Shown: positions 7,171 to 14,704 of the stretch, piece after piece
Layout: every line of letters starts with the position of its first letter
Numbering within the stretch: position 1 is the first letter of the stretch
Assembly: GCA_947174835.1 (NCBI GenBank)
Contig: CAMWKM010000016.1
Coordinates: 1-34,097 of the forward strand
Origin: an uncultured Prevotella sp.
Lineage (GTDB): Bacteria; Bacteroidota; Bacteroidia; Bacteroidales; Bacteroidaceae
Direction: 5' to 3'
DNA length: 34,097 nucleotides
Translations under genes and position numbers: made by a program
The notes under the pieces: model-generated
Seen by the model: only the letters and a program-made list of their open reading frames with translations
What the model was told of the DNA's origin: nothing
Databases searched by the model: none

Positions 7171-8067
7171 TTATTTCTGTCGCAGGGCACTGGGAGCTTG
7201 TCCCTTTTGCTTCTTGAAAAATCGTGAGAGATGGGCTTGAGAAGAAAAGCCGAGCATTTGGGCAATTTCCTTGAGAGGTTTATTGGTAGTGGTGAGCAGT
7301 CGGATAATCTCTTCCGTGACACGCTCGTCAATCATCGTTTTGGGTGAACGTCTGGCAATACTACGGGTGACCTGCCCGAGATAGCGGGCACTGACTCCCA
7401 ACTGCTCTGCATAGAATGCCACATCGCTATATCGGTAGTAGTATCTACCCAGCATTTCAAGGAACAGATTATAGAGTTCACCGCTGCGGCTGTTGTCCTC
7501 CGTGTAGCCAGCGGGTAATTGACAAAGGTAGGTGCGAGCATGGAGCATCGCCTCGTCCACACGTTCTCCGCAACTCAAATAGTAGGCCAAAGCTGCCGAA
7601 AGCAGGTTGGCATGTCCATGCTTTCGATCGCCCGGAGGAAGATCGGATGGTTCCAACACTATGGTACATAGGGGGATAAGTTGCTGCTGAATGACTTCAA
7701 ACACTTGCGGATTCACCAGCTGGTCGCCTCGGGTAGACTGCCGAACCGGTGCATACACAATATGTTTAGGATGATACTTGCGCATCAAATCGGCTACGAC
7801 CTCCACAACTTCAATGAGACGGAGCAGACCGATTTTAATGACTTGTGGCTGCAAGTCGTTAAGGATGGCTTCAACCTGCTGACGCACTATGGCAGCCGGC
7901 AAGTCGTAGAATTGCTGAATGCCCAAAGTGTTCTGTACAGTAATGGACGTGATTGCTGAAGTAACAGTGCCACCCAGCGCATTGATACAGCGGATATCTG
8001 CCTGTACACCCGAACCGCCAGTACCGTCCGAACCTGTAATGGTCAATATAGTATATGGTCTATTCAT
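7171..8067 (-). CDS. Degenerate ThiD/PdxK-type kinase fused to AraC-type DNA-binding domain, putative regulator of pdxST
   Basis: Residues 5-180 align by eye with hydroxymethylpyrimidine/pyridoxal kinases of the ThiD type: TITGSDGTGGSGVQADI (9-25), TSITVQNTLG (40-49), a shortened middle, and HANLLSAALAYYL (152-164). The family's DPV is APV here, and the catalytic GTGC loop is replaced by HGHA (150-153), so the nucleophilic anion-hole cysteine is missing. The domain is about 180 residues instead of about 265. Residues 205-298 form an AraC-type double helix-turn-helix (FYAEQLGVSARYLGQVTR, then LKEIAQMLGFSSQAHLSRFF). A pseudokinase sensing a B6 or HMP compound and controlling transcription fits both the architecture and the position directly upstream of pdxS. 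A weak promoter-like TACCATTG lies at 8084-8077. Confidence 0.85.
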   Translation of the reverse strand: MNRPYTILTITGSDGTGGSGVQADIRCINALGGTVTSAITSITVQNTLGIQQFYDLPAAIVRQQVEAILNDLQPQVIKIGLLRLIEVVEVVADLMRKYHPKHIVYAPVRQSTRGDQLVNPQVFEVIQQQLIPLCTIVLEPSDLPPGDRKHGHANLLSAALAYYLSCGERVDEAMLHARTYLCQLPAGYTEDNSRSGELYNLFLEMLGRYYYRYSDVAFYAEQLGVSARYLGQVTRSIARRSPKTMIDERVTEEIIRLLTTTNKPLKEIAQMLGFSSQAHLSRFFKKQKGQAPSALRQK

Positions 8068-8115
8068 GCTATCTCACAATGGTAAAGCCTCCAGTCTGTA
8101 AATCATACGTATAAC

Positions 8116-8146
8116 AAAAAAACTGAAACCCAAATAAGGATTTCAG
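8116..8146 (-). terminator. Rho-independent terminator after the greA-HIT operon
   Basis: On the minus strand CTGAAATCC, a 6-base loop and GGGTTTCAG form a 9-bp stem (one U-G pair), followed by seven T residues. It lies 44 bases after the HIT stop codon. The opposite strand has a C-A mismatch in the stem, so the minus direction is favoured. Confidence 0.75.
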
Positions 8147-8189
8147 CTTTTTTGTTCGTATGCAACACCATTTTAGCGGATACCCTCAT

Positions 8190-8579
8190 TCAGAAATTTG
8201 CAAGGATCTTGGCTGCAATTTCCTGCATCTCCTCTGCAGGAAGTTGCAGTTTCTGTTTACGAAAATCCACATCAGCCTCACTATTCATAGGAATGAGGTG
8301 TATATGAGCGTGGGGAACCTCCAAACCCAACACGACTTGAGCTACCTTCTTACAAGGAAAGGCTTTCTTCAAGGCTATGGCCACGCGTTTGGCAAACTGT
8401 TGAAACTCGGCAATCTCATCATCGTCCATATCAAAGATATAGTCTACCTCACGACGGGGAATGACCAAAGTGTGACCCTTGGACACTGGATTGATGTCGA
8501 GGAAAGCATAGAACTTATCACTCTCGGCACACTTGTAACTGGGAATCTCACCAGCGGCAATCTTGCTGAAAATATCCAT
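8190..8579 (-). CDS. HIT family nucleotide-binding hydrolase (HinT-like)
   Basis: This 129-residue histidine-triad protein hydrolyses phosphoramidate or adenylylated nucleotides. The signature H90-A-H92-I-H94-L-I is intact, H92-H94 being the catalytic/leaving-group region. The N-terminal D-I-F-S-K-I-A-A-G-E-I-P and the FLDINPVSKGHTLVIPR segment are typical of bacterial HinT-like proteins. It begins 5 bases after greA ends and ends before a strong terminator, so greA and this gene form a two-gene operon. The physiological substrate is unknown. Confidence 0.92.
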   Translation of the reverse strand: MDIFSKIAAGEIPSYKCAESDKFYAFLDINPVSKGHTLVIPRREVDYIFDMDDDEIAEFQQFAKRVAIALKKAFPCKKVAQVVLGLEVPHAHIHLIPMNSEADVDFRKQKLQLPAEEMQEIAAKILANF

Positions 8580-8584
8580 ACCTC

Positions 8585-9052
8585 TTATCCTACCGTTATT
8601 TTCTCAATACGTAACTTGATGACGCCACGGGGAATTTTCACCTCAACCTCATCGCCCACCTTATGGTTCAGAAGTCCTTGGGCTATGGGAGTCTGAATAG
8701 ATATCTTACCTTCACGCAAGTTTGCTTCGCTCTCACTGACAATAGTATAGGTCATACGAGCCTTGTTGGCCATATTGGTCATCTCCACCTTCGACAGAAT
8801 CTGCACAGAGTCGCTGCTCAGACGTGAGGTGTCTACAATCTTTGCCTCCGAGATGGCCAACTTCAACTGATTGATCTTCGACTCCAGATGGGCCTGTGCT
8901 TCCTTGGCTGCCTCATACTCACTATTCTCACTCAGGTCGCCTTTATCGCGTGCTTCTGCGATGGCGGCCGATGCCTTCGGACGTTCAATACCTTCCAGAC
9001 GTTTCAGTTCGGCTATGAGTTTATCATAGCCTTCTTGTGACATATATGCCAT
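8585..9052 (-). CDS. greA: Transcription elongation factor GreA
   Basis: GreA enters the RNA polymerase secondary channel and stimulates cleavage of backtracked transcripts. The 155-residue protein has the usual two parts. An N-terminal coiled-coil hairpin (about 1-75) carries the acidic tip D-L-S-E-N-S-E-Y, whose D and E residues hold the catalytic Mg2+. The C-terminal FKBP-like domain (about 80-155) contains TPIAQGLLNHKVGDEVEV. The start MAYMSQEGYDKLIAEL is the family start. Transcription comes from a perfect promoter at 9174-9205, and the roughly 115-base leader contains a terminator/antiterminator-like element, suggesting feedback control. Confidence 0.96.
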   Translation of the reverse strand: MAYMSQEGYDKLIAELKRLEGIERPKASAAIAEARDKGDLSENSEYEAAKEAQAHLESKINQLKLAISEAKIVDTSRLSSDSVQILSKVEMTNMANKARMTYTIVSESEANLREGKISIQTPIAQGLLNHKVGDEVEVKIPRGVIKLRIEKITVG

Positions 9053-9091
9053 TTCTATTAAATATTTGTTATTACTTTATAGTTTTACTAA

Positions 9092-9138
9092 AGTCGGCAA
9101 AAAAGAAAGAATCCCGACTTTCCTTTCAGTCGGAATCC
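9092..9138 (-). promoter_or_regulatory. Attenuator-like element in the greA leader
   Basis: On the minus strand, GGATTCCGACT (9138-9128) and AGTCGGGATTC (9119-9109) form an 11-bp stem with two wobble pairs around an 8-base loop. TTTCTTTTTT follows, as in an intrinsic terminator. A second CCGACT (9097-9092) lies just downstream and can pair with the same AGTCGG, opening the terminator stem. The element sits between the greA promoter and start codon, so it should act on greA itself. Confidence 0.6.
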
Positions 9139-9173
9139 CCTTATCGCCTTCTTTTATCTCTTTTATTCGGGTG

Positions 9174-9205
9174 CAAAGTTAAGACTTTTTTCTGAATCGA
9201 CCAAA
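9174..9205 (-). promoter_or_regulatory. Promoter of greA-HIT
   Basis: TTTG (9205-9202), exactly 20 bases and TAACTTTG (9181-9174) on the minus strand give a full consensus match. It lies downstream of the gyrB terminator. Confidence 0.72.
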
Positions 9206-9239
9206 TTTATTCATAAAAAAGTAAAAGGAGTTTTCTTCT

Positions 9240-9279
9240 AAAAAGACATTCGCAATGCCCAAAGAAGGCATTGCGAATG
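9240..9279 (-). terminator. Rho-independent terminator of gyrB
   Basis: CATTCGCAATGCC (9247-9259) and GGCATTGCGAATG (9267-9279) are perfect 13-bp inverted arms with a 7-base loop. On the minus strand a T-run follows within two bases. It lies 55 bases after the gyrB stop. Confidence 0.85.
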
Positions 9280-9333
9280 AGATTATTTCAATAACTTAAG
9301 TTTCTGATGTTTTTTGATAACGCCCAATTGTCC

Positions 9334-11307
9334 TTATGCGTCAATATTAGCGTAGGTCGCATTCTTCTCAATAAATTCGCGACGTGGCTCCACATCATCA
9401 CCCATCAACATAGAGAAAATTTCATCGGCCTCAGCGGCATTCTCAATAGTCACCTGCTTCAACAGACGGTTCTCCGGATTCATAGTGGTCTCCCAAAGCT
9501 GCTCGGGATTCATCTCACCCAGACCTTTGTAGCGCTGTGTATGCAAAGCACTGCTATTCTCGTCGCCAGCCACATACTTATCAATGAAAGCCTGACGTTG
9601 CTGCTCGGTATAGCAATACTCCGAAACTTTCTTAAAGGTGCACTTGTAAAGCGGTGGAGTGGCTATATAAAGATGACCACCCTGAATAACCTGAGGCATG
9701 AAACGATAGAAGAGTGTCATTATCAGCGTGTCGATGTGTGAACCATCGACGTCGGCATCGGTCATGATAATAATCTTATCATAGCGCAACTTGTCGATAT
9801 TTGCTTCGCGATCACCTTCACCTTCCACACCAAAACGAACACCGATAGACTGAATGATATTCATCACTGATTCAGCTTCAAATACACGATGCCATTGCAC
9901 TTTCTCTACGTTTAGGATCTTTCCACGAAGAGGTAAAATAGCTTGGAAGTGACGATCGCGACCCTGTTTGGCCGAGCCGCCTGCAGAATCACCCTCCACA
10001 AGGAAAATCTCACAGTTCTTGGGATCTTTATTTGAGCAGTCTGCCAACTTACCGGGCAAACCACCGCCCGTCATCGGATTCTTGCGCTGCACACTCTCAC
10101 GTGCTTTGCGAGCAGCAATACGAGCCGTGGCCGCTAATACCACCTTGTCACAGATAAGTCTGGCCTCCTTTGGATGTTCTTCCAAATAGTTAGTCAACGC
10201 TTCGCCAACGGCCTGCTGCACGGCACCAGCCACTTCCGAATTGCCGAGCTTGGTCTTCGTCTGACCCTCGAATTGAGGCTCAGCTACCTTAATAGAGATC
10301 ACTGCGGTCAAACCTTCGCGGAAGTCTTCACCGGCAATCTCAATCTTAGCCTTCTCTATCTGCTTGGAAATCTGTGGATCGGCATCGGCATATTTCTTCA
10401 GCGTGCGGGTCAGCGCCATACGAAAACCTACCAAATGTGTACCACCCTCAATGGTGTTAATATTATTTACGTAGGAATGGATATTCTCAGTATAGTCTGT
10501 GTTGTACATCACAGCCACCTCAATAGGCACGCCTTGTTTTTCGGTTTTCAGATAGATTACATCGTCAAAAAGGTGTGTACGGTGACGATCCACATAGCGT
10601 ACGAACTCTTTCAGACCTTCTTTAGCATGGAACACCTCCTCACGCAGATTGCCTTCTTCATCGGGACGCATATCCTTAAGCGTAATTGTTATACCGGCAT
10701 TCAAATAGGCCAGCTCGCGCATACGCTTAGCAATGATATCGTATTTATAGTCCGTAGTCGTAAAGATTGTACCATCGGGCCAAAACTGCTGACGCGTACC
10801 ACGCAGTTCCGTCTCGCCCACCACCTTCACAGGATAGAGGGGCTTTCCTTTCTCGTACTCTTGCTGGTAGATCTTACCATCACGGAATACCTGAGACAGC
10901 ATGTGAGTCGACAACGCATTGACACAAGATACACCAACACCATGAAGACCACCTGACACCTTATAGGAGCCCTTATCAAACTTACCACCGGCATGGAGCA
11001 CAGTCATCACAACCTCCAAAGCCGACTTGTGCATTTTCTCATGCTCGTCGACGGGGATACCACGACCATTGTCCTGAACGGTAATCGAGTTGTCTTCATT
11101 GATGGTTACCTCAATGTGCGTGCAATAACCTGCCATTGCCTCGTCAATCGAATTATCGACAGTCTCATTCACCAGATGGTGCAATCCCTTCTCACTAATA
11201 TCGCCGATGTACATAGCAGGGCGCTTGCGCACGGCCTCCAGCCCTTCGAGCACCTGAATATTACTCGCGGAATAGTTCTGCTGTTCTTGTTGTAATTCTT
11301 CTGTCAT
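9334..11307 (-). CDS. gyrB: DNA gyrase subunit B
   Basis: GyrB is the ATPase subunit of the type II topoisomerase that introduces negative supercoils. The 657-residue length is normal for GyrB of this phylum. The N-terminal GHKL ATPase domain is visible in the start (EGLEAVRKRPAMYIGD), NSIDEAMAGY, DNGRGIPV and GGLHGVGVSCVNAL. The transducer domain follows, and the TOPRIM domain carries EGDSAGGSAKQGRDR and the acidic DADVDGSH metal site. The C-terminal QRYKGLGEMNPEQLWETTM is the family signature. Those last motifs favour GyrB over ParE. It is transcribed alone, from its own promoter to a strong terminator. Confidence 0.96.
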   Translation of the reverse strand: MTEELQQEQQNYSASNIQVLEGLEAVRKRPAMYIGDISEKGLHHLVNETVDNSIDEAMAGYCTHIEVTINEDNSITVQDNGRGIPVDEHEKMHKSALEVVMTVLHAGGKFDKGSYKVSGGLHGVGVSCVNALSTHMLSQVFRDGKIYQQEYEKGKPLYPVKVVGETELRGTRQQFWPDGTIFTTTDYKYDIIAKRMRELAYLNAGITITLKDMRPDEEGNLREEVFHAKEGLKEFVRYVDRHRTHLFDDVIYLKTEKQGVPIEVAVMYNTDYTENIHSYVNNINTIEGGTHLVGFRMALTRTLKKYADADPQISKQIEKAKIEIAGEDFREGLTAVISIKVAEPQFEGQTKTKLGNSEVAGAVQQAVGEALTNYLEEHPKEARLICDKVVLAATARIAARKARESVQRKNPMTGGGLPGKLADCSNKDPKNCEIFLVEGDSAGGSAKQGRDRHFQAILPLRGKILNVEKVQWHRVFEAESVMNIIQSIGVRFGVEGEGDREANIDKLRYDKIIIMTDADVDGSHIDTLIMTLFYRFMPQVIQGGHLYIATPPLYKCTFKKVSEYCYTEQQRQAFIDKYVAGDENSSALHTQRYKGLGEMNPEQLWETTMNPENRLLKQVTIENAAEADEIFSMLMGDDVEPRREFIEKNATYANIDA

Positions 11308-11334
11308 TTTCTTTTATGTCCTAAATATAGGTTG

Positions 11335-11366
11335 CAAAGGTACAAAGAAAAAAGCAAAACAACGAA
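11335..11366 (-). promoter_or_regulatory. Promoter of gyrB
   Basis: TACCTTTG (11342-11335) on the minus strand is a perfect -7 element. At 20 bases upstream lies TTCG (11366-11363), one mismatch from TTTG. The leader is about 20-25 bases. Confidence 0.6.
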
Positions 11367-11422
11367 TGTTTTCCTGCAAAAAACTTTAAAAAGACTCTCC
11401 TTATTCTAAGTCTGTAAGATGC

Positions 11423-12187
11423 TCATTTTTGCCGTTGCCGAACGGCCTCAAAAAGAAGAATGGCAGTACTGACGGAAACATTGAGAGAGTCAAGACGGCC
11501 AAGCATAGGAATACGGATATGGGCATCGGCAACCTTACGCCATTGATCGGTAAGCCCCGTATCCTCTGTACCCATCACAAGAGCCGTGCCACAGGTCATG
11601 TCAGTGTCATAATAAAGATGAGAATCCTGCAACTGGGCAGTAAGAATGCGGATGTGACGGGCTTTAAGGAAGTCTATACACTCCTGCGAAGAGCAGGCTA
11701 CACAAGGTACCGTAAAGACGGCACCAATAGAAGAACGTATCAGATTTGGATTGTAGAGGTCGGTAAGCGGATCGCAGACGATGACGGCATCGGCCTGTGC
11801 AGCATCAGCCGAACGAAGAACTGCCCCCAAATTACCAGGTTTCTCAACACTCTCTAACACTACAATGAGCGGATGATCGGACAAACGAAGGTCGCTAAGC
11901 ATAAGCGAACGAGCCTTGACAATAGCGATAACGCCTTCAGTACTACCTCTATAAGCCATTCGCTCATAGACCTGTGACGTCACCTGAAAGCATTGACCAA
12001 AGTCCAAAGTCAACGGCTCCAAACTAAAGACGGTATCCACTTCATATCCGGCATTCAAACAATGCTGTAGCTCACGATGCCCCTCCACAACAAAAAGCCC
12101 TGTCTTCCGACGTTCTGAAGACTTCTGCTGCAGGGTCAGCAACCGCTTGACCTTGGGATTCTGTACACTGGAAATGATATCACCCAT
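11423..12187 (-). CDS. TrmH/SpoU family RNA 2'-O-methyltransferase
   Basis: This 254-residue SPOUT enzyme probably methylates a ribose 2'-OH in rRNA or tRNA using S-adenosylmethionine. The N-terminal substrate-binding domain (about 1-100) contains ISSVQNPKVKRLLTLQ and FVVEGHREL, as in RlmB/TsnR relatives. The knotted catalytic domain has motif 1 EKPGNLGAVLRSAD (Asn and Arg present), motif 2 LVMGTEDTGL and motif 3 PMLGRLDSLNVSVSTAILLFE. The target nucleotide cannot be deduced. It is a single gene between the rpsT terminator and the gyrB promoter. Confidence 0.92.
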   Translation of the reverse strand: MGDIISSVQNPKVKRLLTLQQKSSERRKTGLFVVEGHRELQHCLNAGYEVDTVFSLEPLTLDFGQCFQVTSQVYERMAYRGSTEGVIAIVKARSLMLSDLRLSDHPLIVVLESVEKPGNLGAVLRSADAAQADAVIVCDPLTDLYNPNLIRSSIGAVFTVPCVACSSQECIDFLKARHIRILTAQLQDSHLYYDTDMTCGTALVMGTEDTGLTDQWRKVADAHIRIPMLGRLDSLNVSVSTAILLFEAVRQRQK

Positions 12188-12199
12188 CGTTCTTGAACG

Positions 12200-12236
12200 A
12201 AAAACGACCGCACAAGTGTAGTGCTTGCACGGTCGT
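12200..12236 (-). terminator. Rho-independent terminator of rpsT
   Basis: On the minus strand ACGACCGTGCAAG (12236-12224) pairs with CTTGTGCGGTCGT (12216-12204) over 13 bp including two wobble pairs, followed by a T-run. The opposite strand would have two mismatches, so termination is for rpsT. Confidence 0.82.
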
Positions 12237-12257
12237 CTGAATTATATCTTTATCTTA

Positions 12258-12512
12258 TTATCCGAGTTTATTGATATGCTTGGAAAGACTTGACTTCAAG
12301 TTTGCAGCCTTATTCTTGTGAATAATATTGGTCTTAGCCAACTTGTCCAACATTTTCTGCACGCTGGGATACAACTTTGCAGCCTCGTCTTTGTCAGTCA
12401 TAGCACGCAACTTACGAACTGCATTACGCATGGTTTTTGCATAGTACCTGTTGTGCAGTGCCTTTTTCTTGTCTTGGCGAATTCTCTTCACCGATGATTT
12501 GTGGTTTGCCAT
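12258..12512 (-). CDS. rpsT: 30S ribosomal protein S20
   Basis: This 84-residue, lysine- and arginine-rich, all-helical primary binder of 16S rRNA is full length. It starts [16 protein letters not shown], the family's standard N-terminus, and contains [10 protein letters not shown] and [21 protein letters not shown]20 is often autoregulated at the level of its leader. The leader here, between tRNA-Glu and the start codon, is unusually structured. No separate consensus promoter is visible in that interval, so read-through from the tRNA promoter is likely. Confidence 0.97.
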   Translation of the reverse strand: MANHKSSVKRIRQDKKKALHNRYYAKTMRNAVRKLRAMTDKDEAAKLYPSVQKMLDKLAKTNIIHKNKAANLKSSLSKHINKLG

Positions 12513-12544
12513 TTCTTAGTTAATTTAAAATATTAATAATGTAA

Positions 12545-12683
12545 AGCCTAAGGGTCTTATGCTCCATAGAAACTGCCCAGGCGGATTTCCCAAAAGGGTT
12601 ACCCCTTTTACGAAAATCCTCCGTCACCCTTTCCCAATTAAGATTGGTAGCGCATCACTACGCAGATGGCGGATTTATTTTTG
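12545..12683 (-). ncRNA. Highly structured leader RNA upstream of rpsT, with two competing partners for one strand
   Basis: On the minus strand the interval contains a GTAGT/GCTAC stem, a CCAAT/ATTGG stem and a 7-bp stem AAAAGGG/CCCTTTT closed by GUAA, a GNRA tetraloop (12609-12592). AAATCCGCC occurs twice, at 12676-12668 and 12588-12580, and the central GGAGGATTT (12622-12614) can pair with either copy (8 of 9 positions). This alternative pairing is riboswitch- or autoregulator-like. I do not recognise a known family. It may be an S20-binding operator, a separate small RNA, or a tRNA-processing element. Confidence 0.5.
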
Positions 12684-12755
12684 TAGTCCCTAGGAGAGTC
12701 GAACTCCTCTTTAGAGAATGAAAATCTCTCGTCCTAACCGATAGACGAAGGGACC
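12684..12755 (-). tRNA. tRNA-Glu (anticodon UUC)
   Basis: On the minus strand the 72 bases fold into a full cloverleaf: acceptor GGTCCCT/AGGGACT (with a G1-U72 wobble), D-arm with GTC/GAC, anticodon stem AGAGA/TCTCT around TTTTCAT (anticodon TTC), and T-arm AGGAG/CTCCT with TTCGACT. The 3' CCA is not encoded, as is common in this phylum. The acceptor, D-arm and T-arm sequences match glutamate tRNAs. Confidence 0.95.
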
Positions 12756-12775
12756 ATAAACGCTTTAAGCGGGTG

Positions 12776-12807
12776 CAAAAGTACTATATTTTTTTTGTCT
12801 AACCAAA
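12776..12807 (-). promoter_or_regulatory. Promoter of tRNA-Glu (and probably rpsT)
   Basis: TTTG (12807-12804), exactly 20 bases and TACTTTTG (12783-12776) on the minus strand match the consensus. Transcription should start about 15 bases before the tRNA. Confidence 0.72.
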
Positions 12808-12847
12808 TTTTCTTTAAGAAAAATGCACATTATTGTTTTTTTTTACG

Positions 12848-12855
12848 TACTTTTG
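12848..12855 (+). promoter_or_regulatory. -7 element of recO
   Basis: TACTTTTG ends only 6 bases before the recO ATG, so the predicted transcript starts at or within a base or two of the start codon. No good -33 element is present. Confidence 0.5.
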
Positions 12856-12861
12856 CCCTCA

Positions 12862-13587
12862 ATGTTAGAAAAAACGGAAGCTTTTGTACTTCATATACTG
12901 AAATACAGCGACACGAAAATAGTTGTCGACTTGTTCTGTCGACAACATGGACGGCTAACTTTCATGGTGCCATTGCCACGATCGGCCAGATCAAAACTGA
13001 AAAAACAATATTTTCAGCCGCTCACCTTATTATATATAGAAGCCGACGTGCGTCCACAACAACAATTCCATAAACTCCACGAAGCAGCATTGCTGACGCC
13101 CCTGCCCTCCTTACTCGGCACTCCCTCAAAGTTAGCCATCAGTTTATTTATTGGTGAATTTCTCTACTACGCCCTGAAAAACGAACAACAAAACGAACCG
13201 CTATTCGACTACATTCGCAACAGTATAGAATGGCTCAATCAGTGCGAGGCTAACTATGTCAACTTCCACATCGTCTTCCTCATGCACCTTAGCCGTTTCC
13301 TTGGTTTCTATCCAAATCTCGATGAATACCACAAAGCGTGTTACTTCGACCTTCGGGCCGCCACTTTCTGTCAGGCACCCCCTATCCATCGTGACTTTCT
13401 AATGCCTGAGGAGGCTGACCGCATCCAACTGATGATGCGTATGAATTATGCAACAATGCACCTATTCCACTTAAGCCGTACTGACCGCAACCGCATACTG
13501 GATATTCTAATTCTCTACTACCGCCTACATCTGCCCCAGTTCCCCGAACTACGTTCTTTGCCTGTGCTGCACGAACTCTTCCAATAG
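12862..13587 (+). CDS. recO: DNA repair protein RecO
   Basis: RecO, with RecR, helps load RecA at gaps in the RecF pathway. I start the gene at 12862 (MLEKTEAFVLHILKYSDTK), the conserved N-terminus. The frame extends 13 codons further, but through the promoter. The protein is 241 residues. An N-terminal OB fold (about 1-80) has DTKIVVDLFCRQHGRLTFMV, and a helical C-terminal domain follows. The cysteine zinc knuckle found in many RecO proteins is absent, as is usual in Bacteroidota. The gene is divergent from tRNA-Glu, and the mRNA appears almost leaderless. Confidence 0.93.
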   Translation: MLEKTEAFVLHILKYSDTKIVVDLFCRQHGRLTFMVPLPRSARSKLKKQYFQPLTLLYIEADVRPQQQFHKLHEAALLTPLPSLLGTPSKLAISLFIGEFLYYALKNEQQNEPLFDYIRNSIEWLNQCEANYVNFHIVFLMHLSRFLGFYPNLDEYHKACYFDLRAATFCQAPPIHRDFLMPEEADRIQLMMRMNYATMHLFHLSRTDRNRILDILILYYRLHLPQFPELRSLPVLHELFQ

Positions 13588-13631
13588 ATCAAATTATTAC
13601 GGAGTCCTTATCATTTCTCAGAAAATATTCA

Positions 13632-13639
13632 TACCTTTG
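13632..13639 (+). promoter_or_regulatory. -7 element of the M20 deacylase gene
   Basis: TACCTTTG ends 9 bases before the ATG at 13649, giving a predicted leader of only a few bases. The -33 region is poor. Confidence 0.55.
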
Positions 13640-13648
13640 CAATCGAAT

Positions 13649-14704
13649 ATGGAACAAAATCAATACGTAAAAGATGCGGTGGAACTGCTCAAGGCTTTAA
13701 TAGCTACACCACGAGTAAGCAGAGACGAAACTCTGGCAACTGACCTGATGCAGGAGCAAATGACACAATGGAATCTATCCCCGCAACGCGAAGCCAATAA
13801 TCTGTGGGCTATATCAAATAAATTTAAAGAGAGCAAACCTACTATTCTTCTTAATGCTCATATCGACACAGTAAAGCCAGTAAAAACCTGGACGCGTGAC
13901 CCACATAAGCCTACAATTGAGAACGGTCGGCTCTATGGTATCGGCTCCAACGACTGTGGCGGCGGTCTTGTATCGCTCTTGCAGGTATTTCGTATGTTGA
14001 GAAATCATGAATTGCCCTTTAATCTTATCTATATTGCCTCAGCAGAGGAAGAGGTCTCGGGCAAAGATGGCATTGAGCGAGTGTTGCCATTACTGCCTAA
14101 AATCGATGTAGCTATTGTCGGTGAACCTACGGGTATGCAACCTGCTGTAGCAGAGAAAGGACTGATGGTTATCGATGGTTATGCCAAGGGTGTCAGCGGA
14201 CATGCTGCACGTAATGAGGGTATCAATGCCATCTATAAGGCTCTTGATGATCTAATATGGCTACGCGACTATCGTTTCAAAAAAGAAAGTCAGTTATTAG
14301 GTCCTACGAAGATGACAGTGACCCAGATAGAAAGCGGTACGCAACACAACGTGATTCCCGACTCATTGCACTTCGTCATTGACGTACGCACCAATGAATA
14401 CTATCAAAATGAGTTTCTTTTTTCATTTCTACAAAAAAAGATGAAATACTGCGAACTTAAGGCTCGCTCTTTCCGCCTCCACTCATCCAGCATACCTTTG
14501 GAACATCCGTTGGTGAAACGTTGCACCGAATTGGGTATGACTCCTTATGGCTCACCCACCCTTTCCGATCAGGCGCTAATGTCTTTCCCTTCATTCAAGT
14601 TAGGTCCCGGTGAATCGGCACGTTCACATAGCGCTGATGAATTTATCGGTTTAAACGAAATTGAACAGGCCATTAACACCTATCTCACCCTGCTTACCGC
14701 CTGA
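13649..14704 (+). CDS. M20 family metallo-deacylase, probable N-acyl-ornithine deacetylase (ArgE-like)
   Basis: M20 zinc amidohydrolases of this length (351 residues) in Bacteroidota are usually annotated as acetyl- or succinyl-ornithine deacylases of arginine synthesis. Metal and catalytic residues are visible: H71 and D73 in NAHIDTV, D102 in GSNDCGGG, the E133-E134 pair in SAEEE, and E159 in VGEPT. The dimerisation domain contains H185 in GVSGHAARNEG, and the last ligand is the histidine of ARSHSADEFI. A TTG 4 codons upstream is open but lies inside the -7 element, so I use the ATG. No other arg genes are nearby, so DapE-like or peptidase roles are possible. Its 3' end overlaps the convergent envC-like gene by 11 bases. 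Confidence 0.85.
   Translation: MEQNQYVKDAVELLKALIATPRVSRDETLATDLMQEQMTQWNLSPQREANNLWAISNKFKESKPTILLNAHIDTVKPVKTWTRDPHKPTIENGRLYGIGSNDCGGGLVSLLQVFRMLRNHELPFNLIYIASAEEEVSGKDGIERVLPLLPKIDVAIVGEPTGMQPAVAEKGLMVIDGYAKGVSGHAARNEGINAIYKALDDLIWLRDYRFKKESQLLGPTKMTVTQIESGTQHNVIPDSLHFVIDVRTNEYYQNEFLFSFLQKKMKYCELKARSFRLHSSSIPLEHPLVKRCTELGMTPYGSPTLSDQALMSFPSFKLGPGESARSHSADEFIGLNEIEQAINTYLTLLTA

Noticed and set aside
10174..10956. 260-codon open frame on the plus strand
   Set aside because: It lies entirely within gyrB on the opposite strand and has no family features; gyrB is intact.
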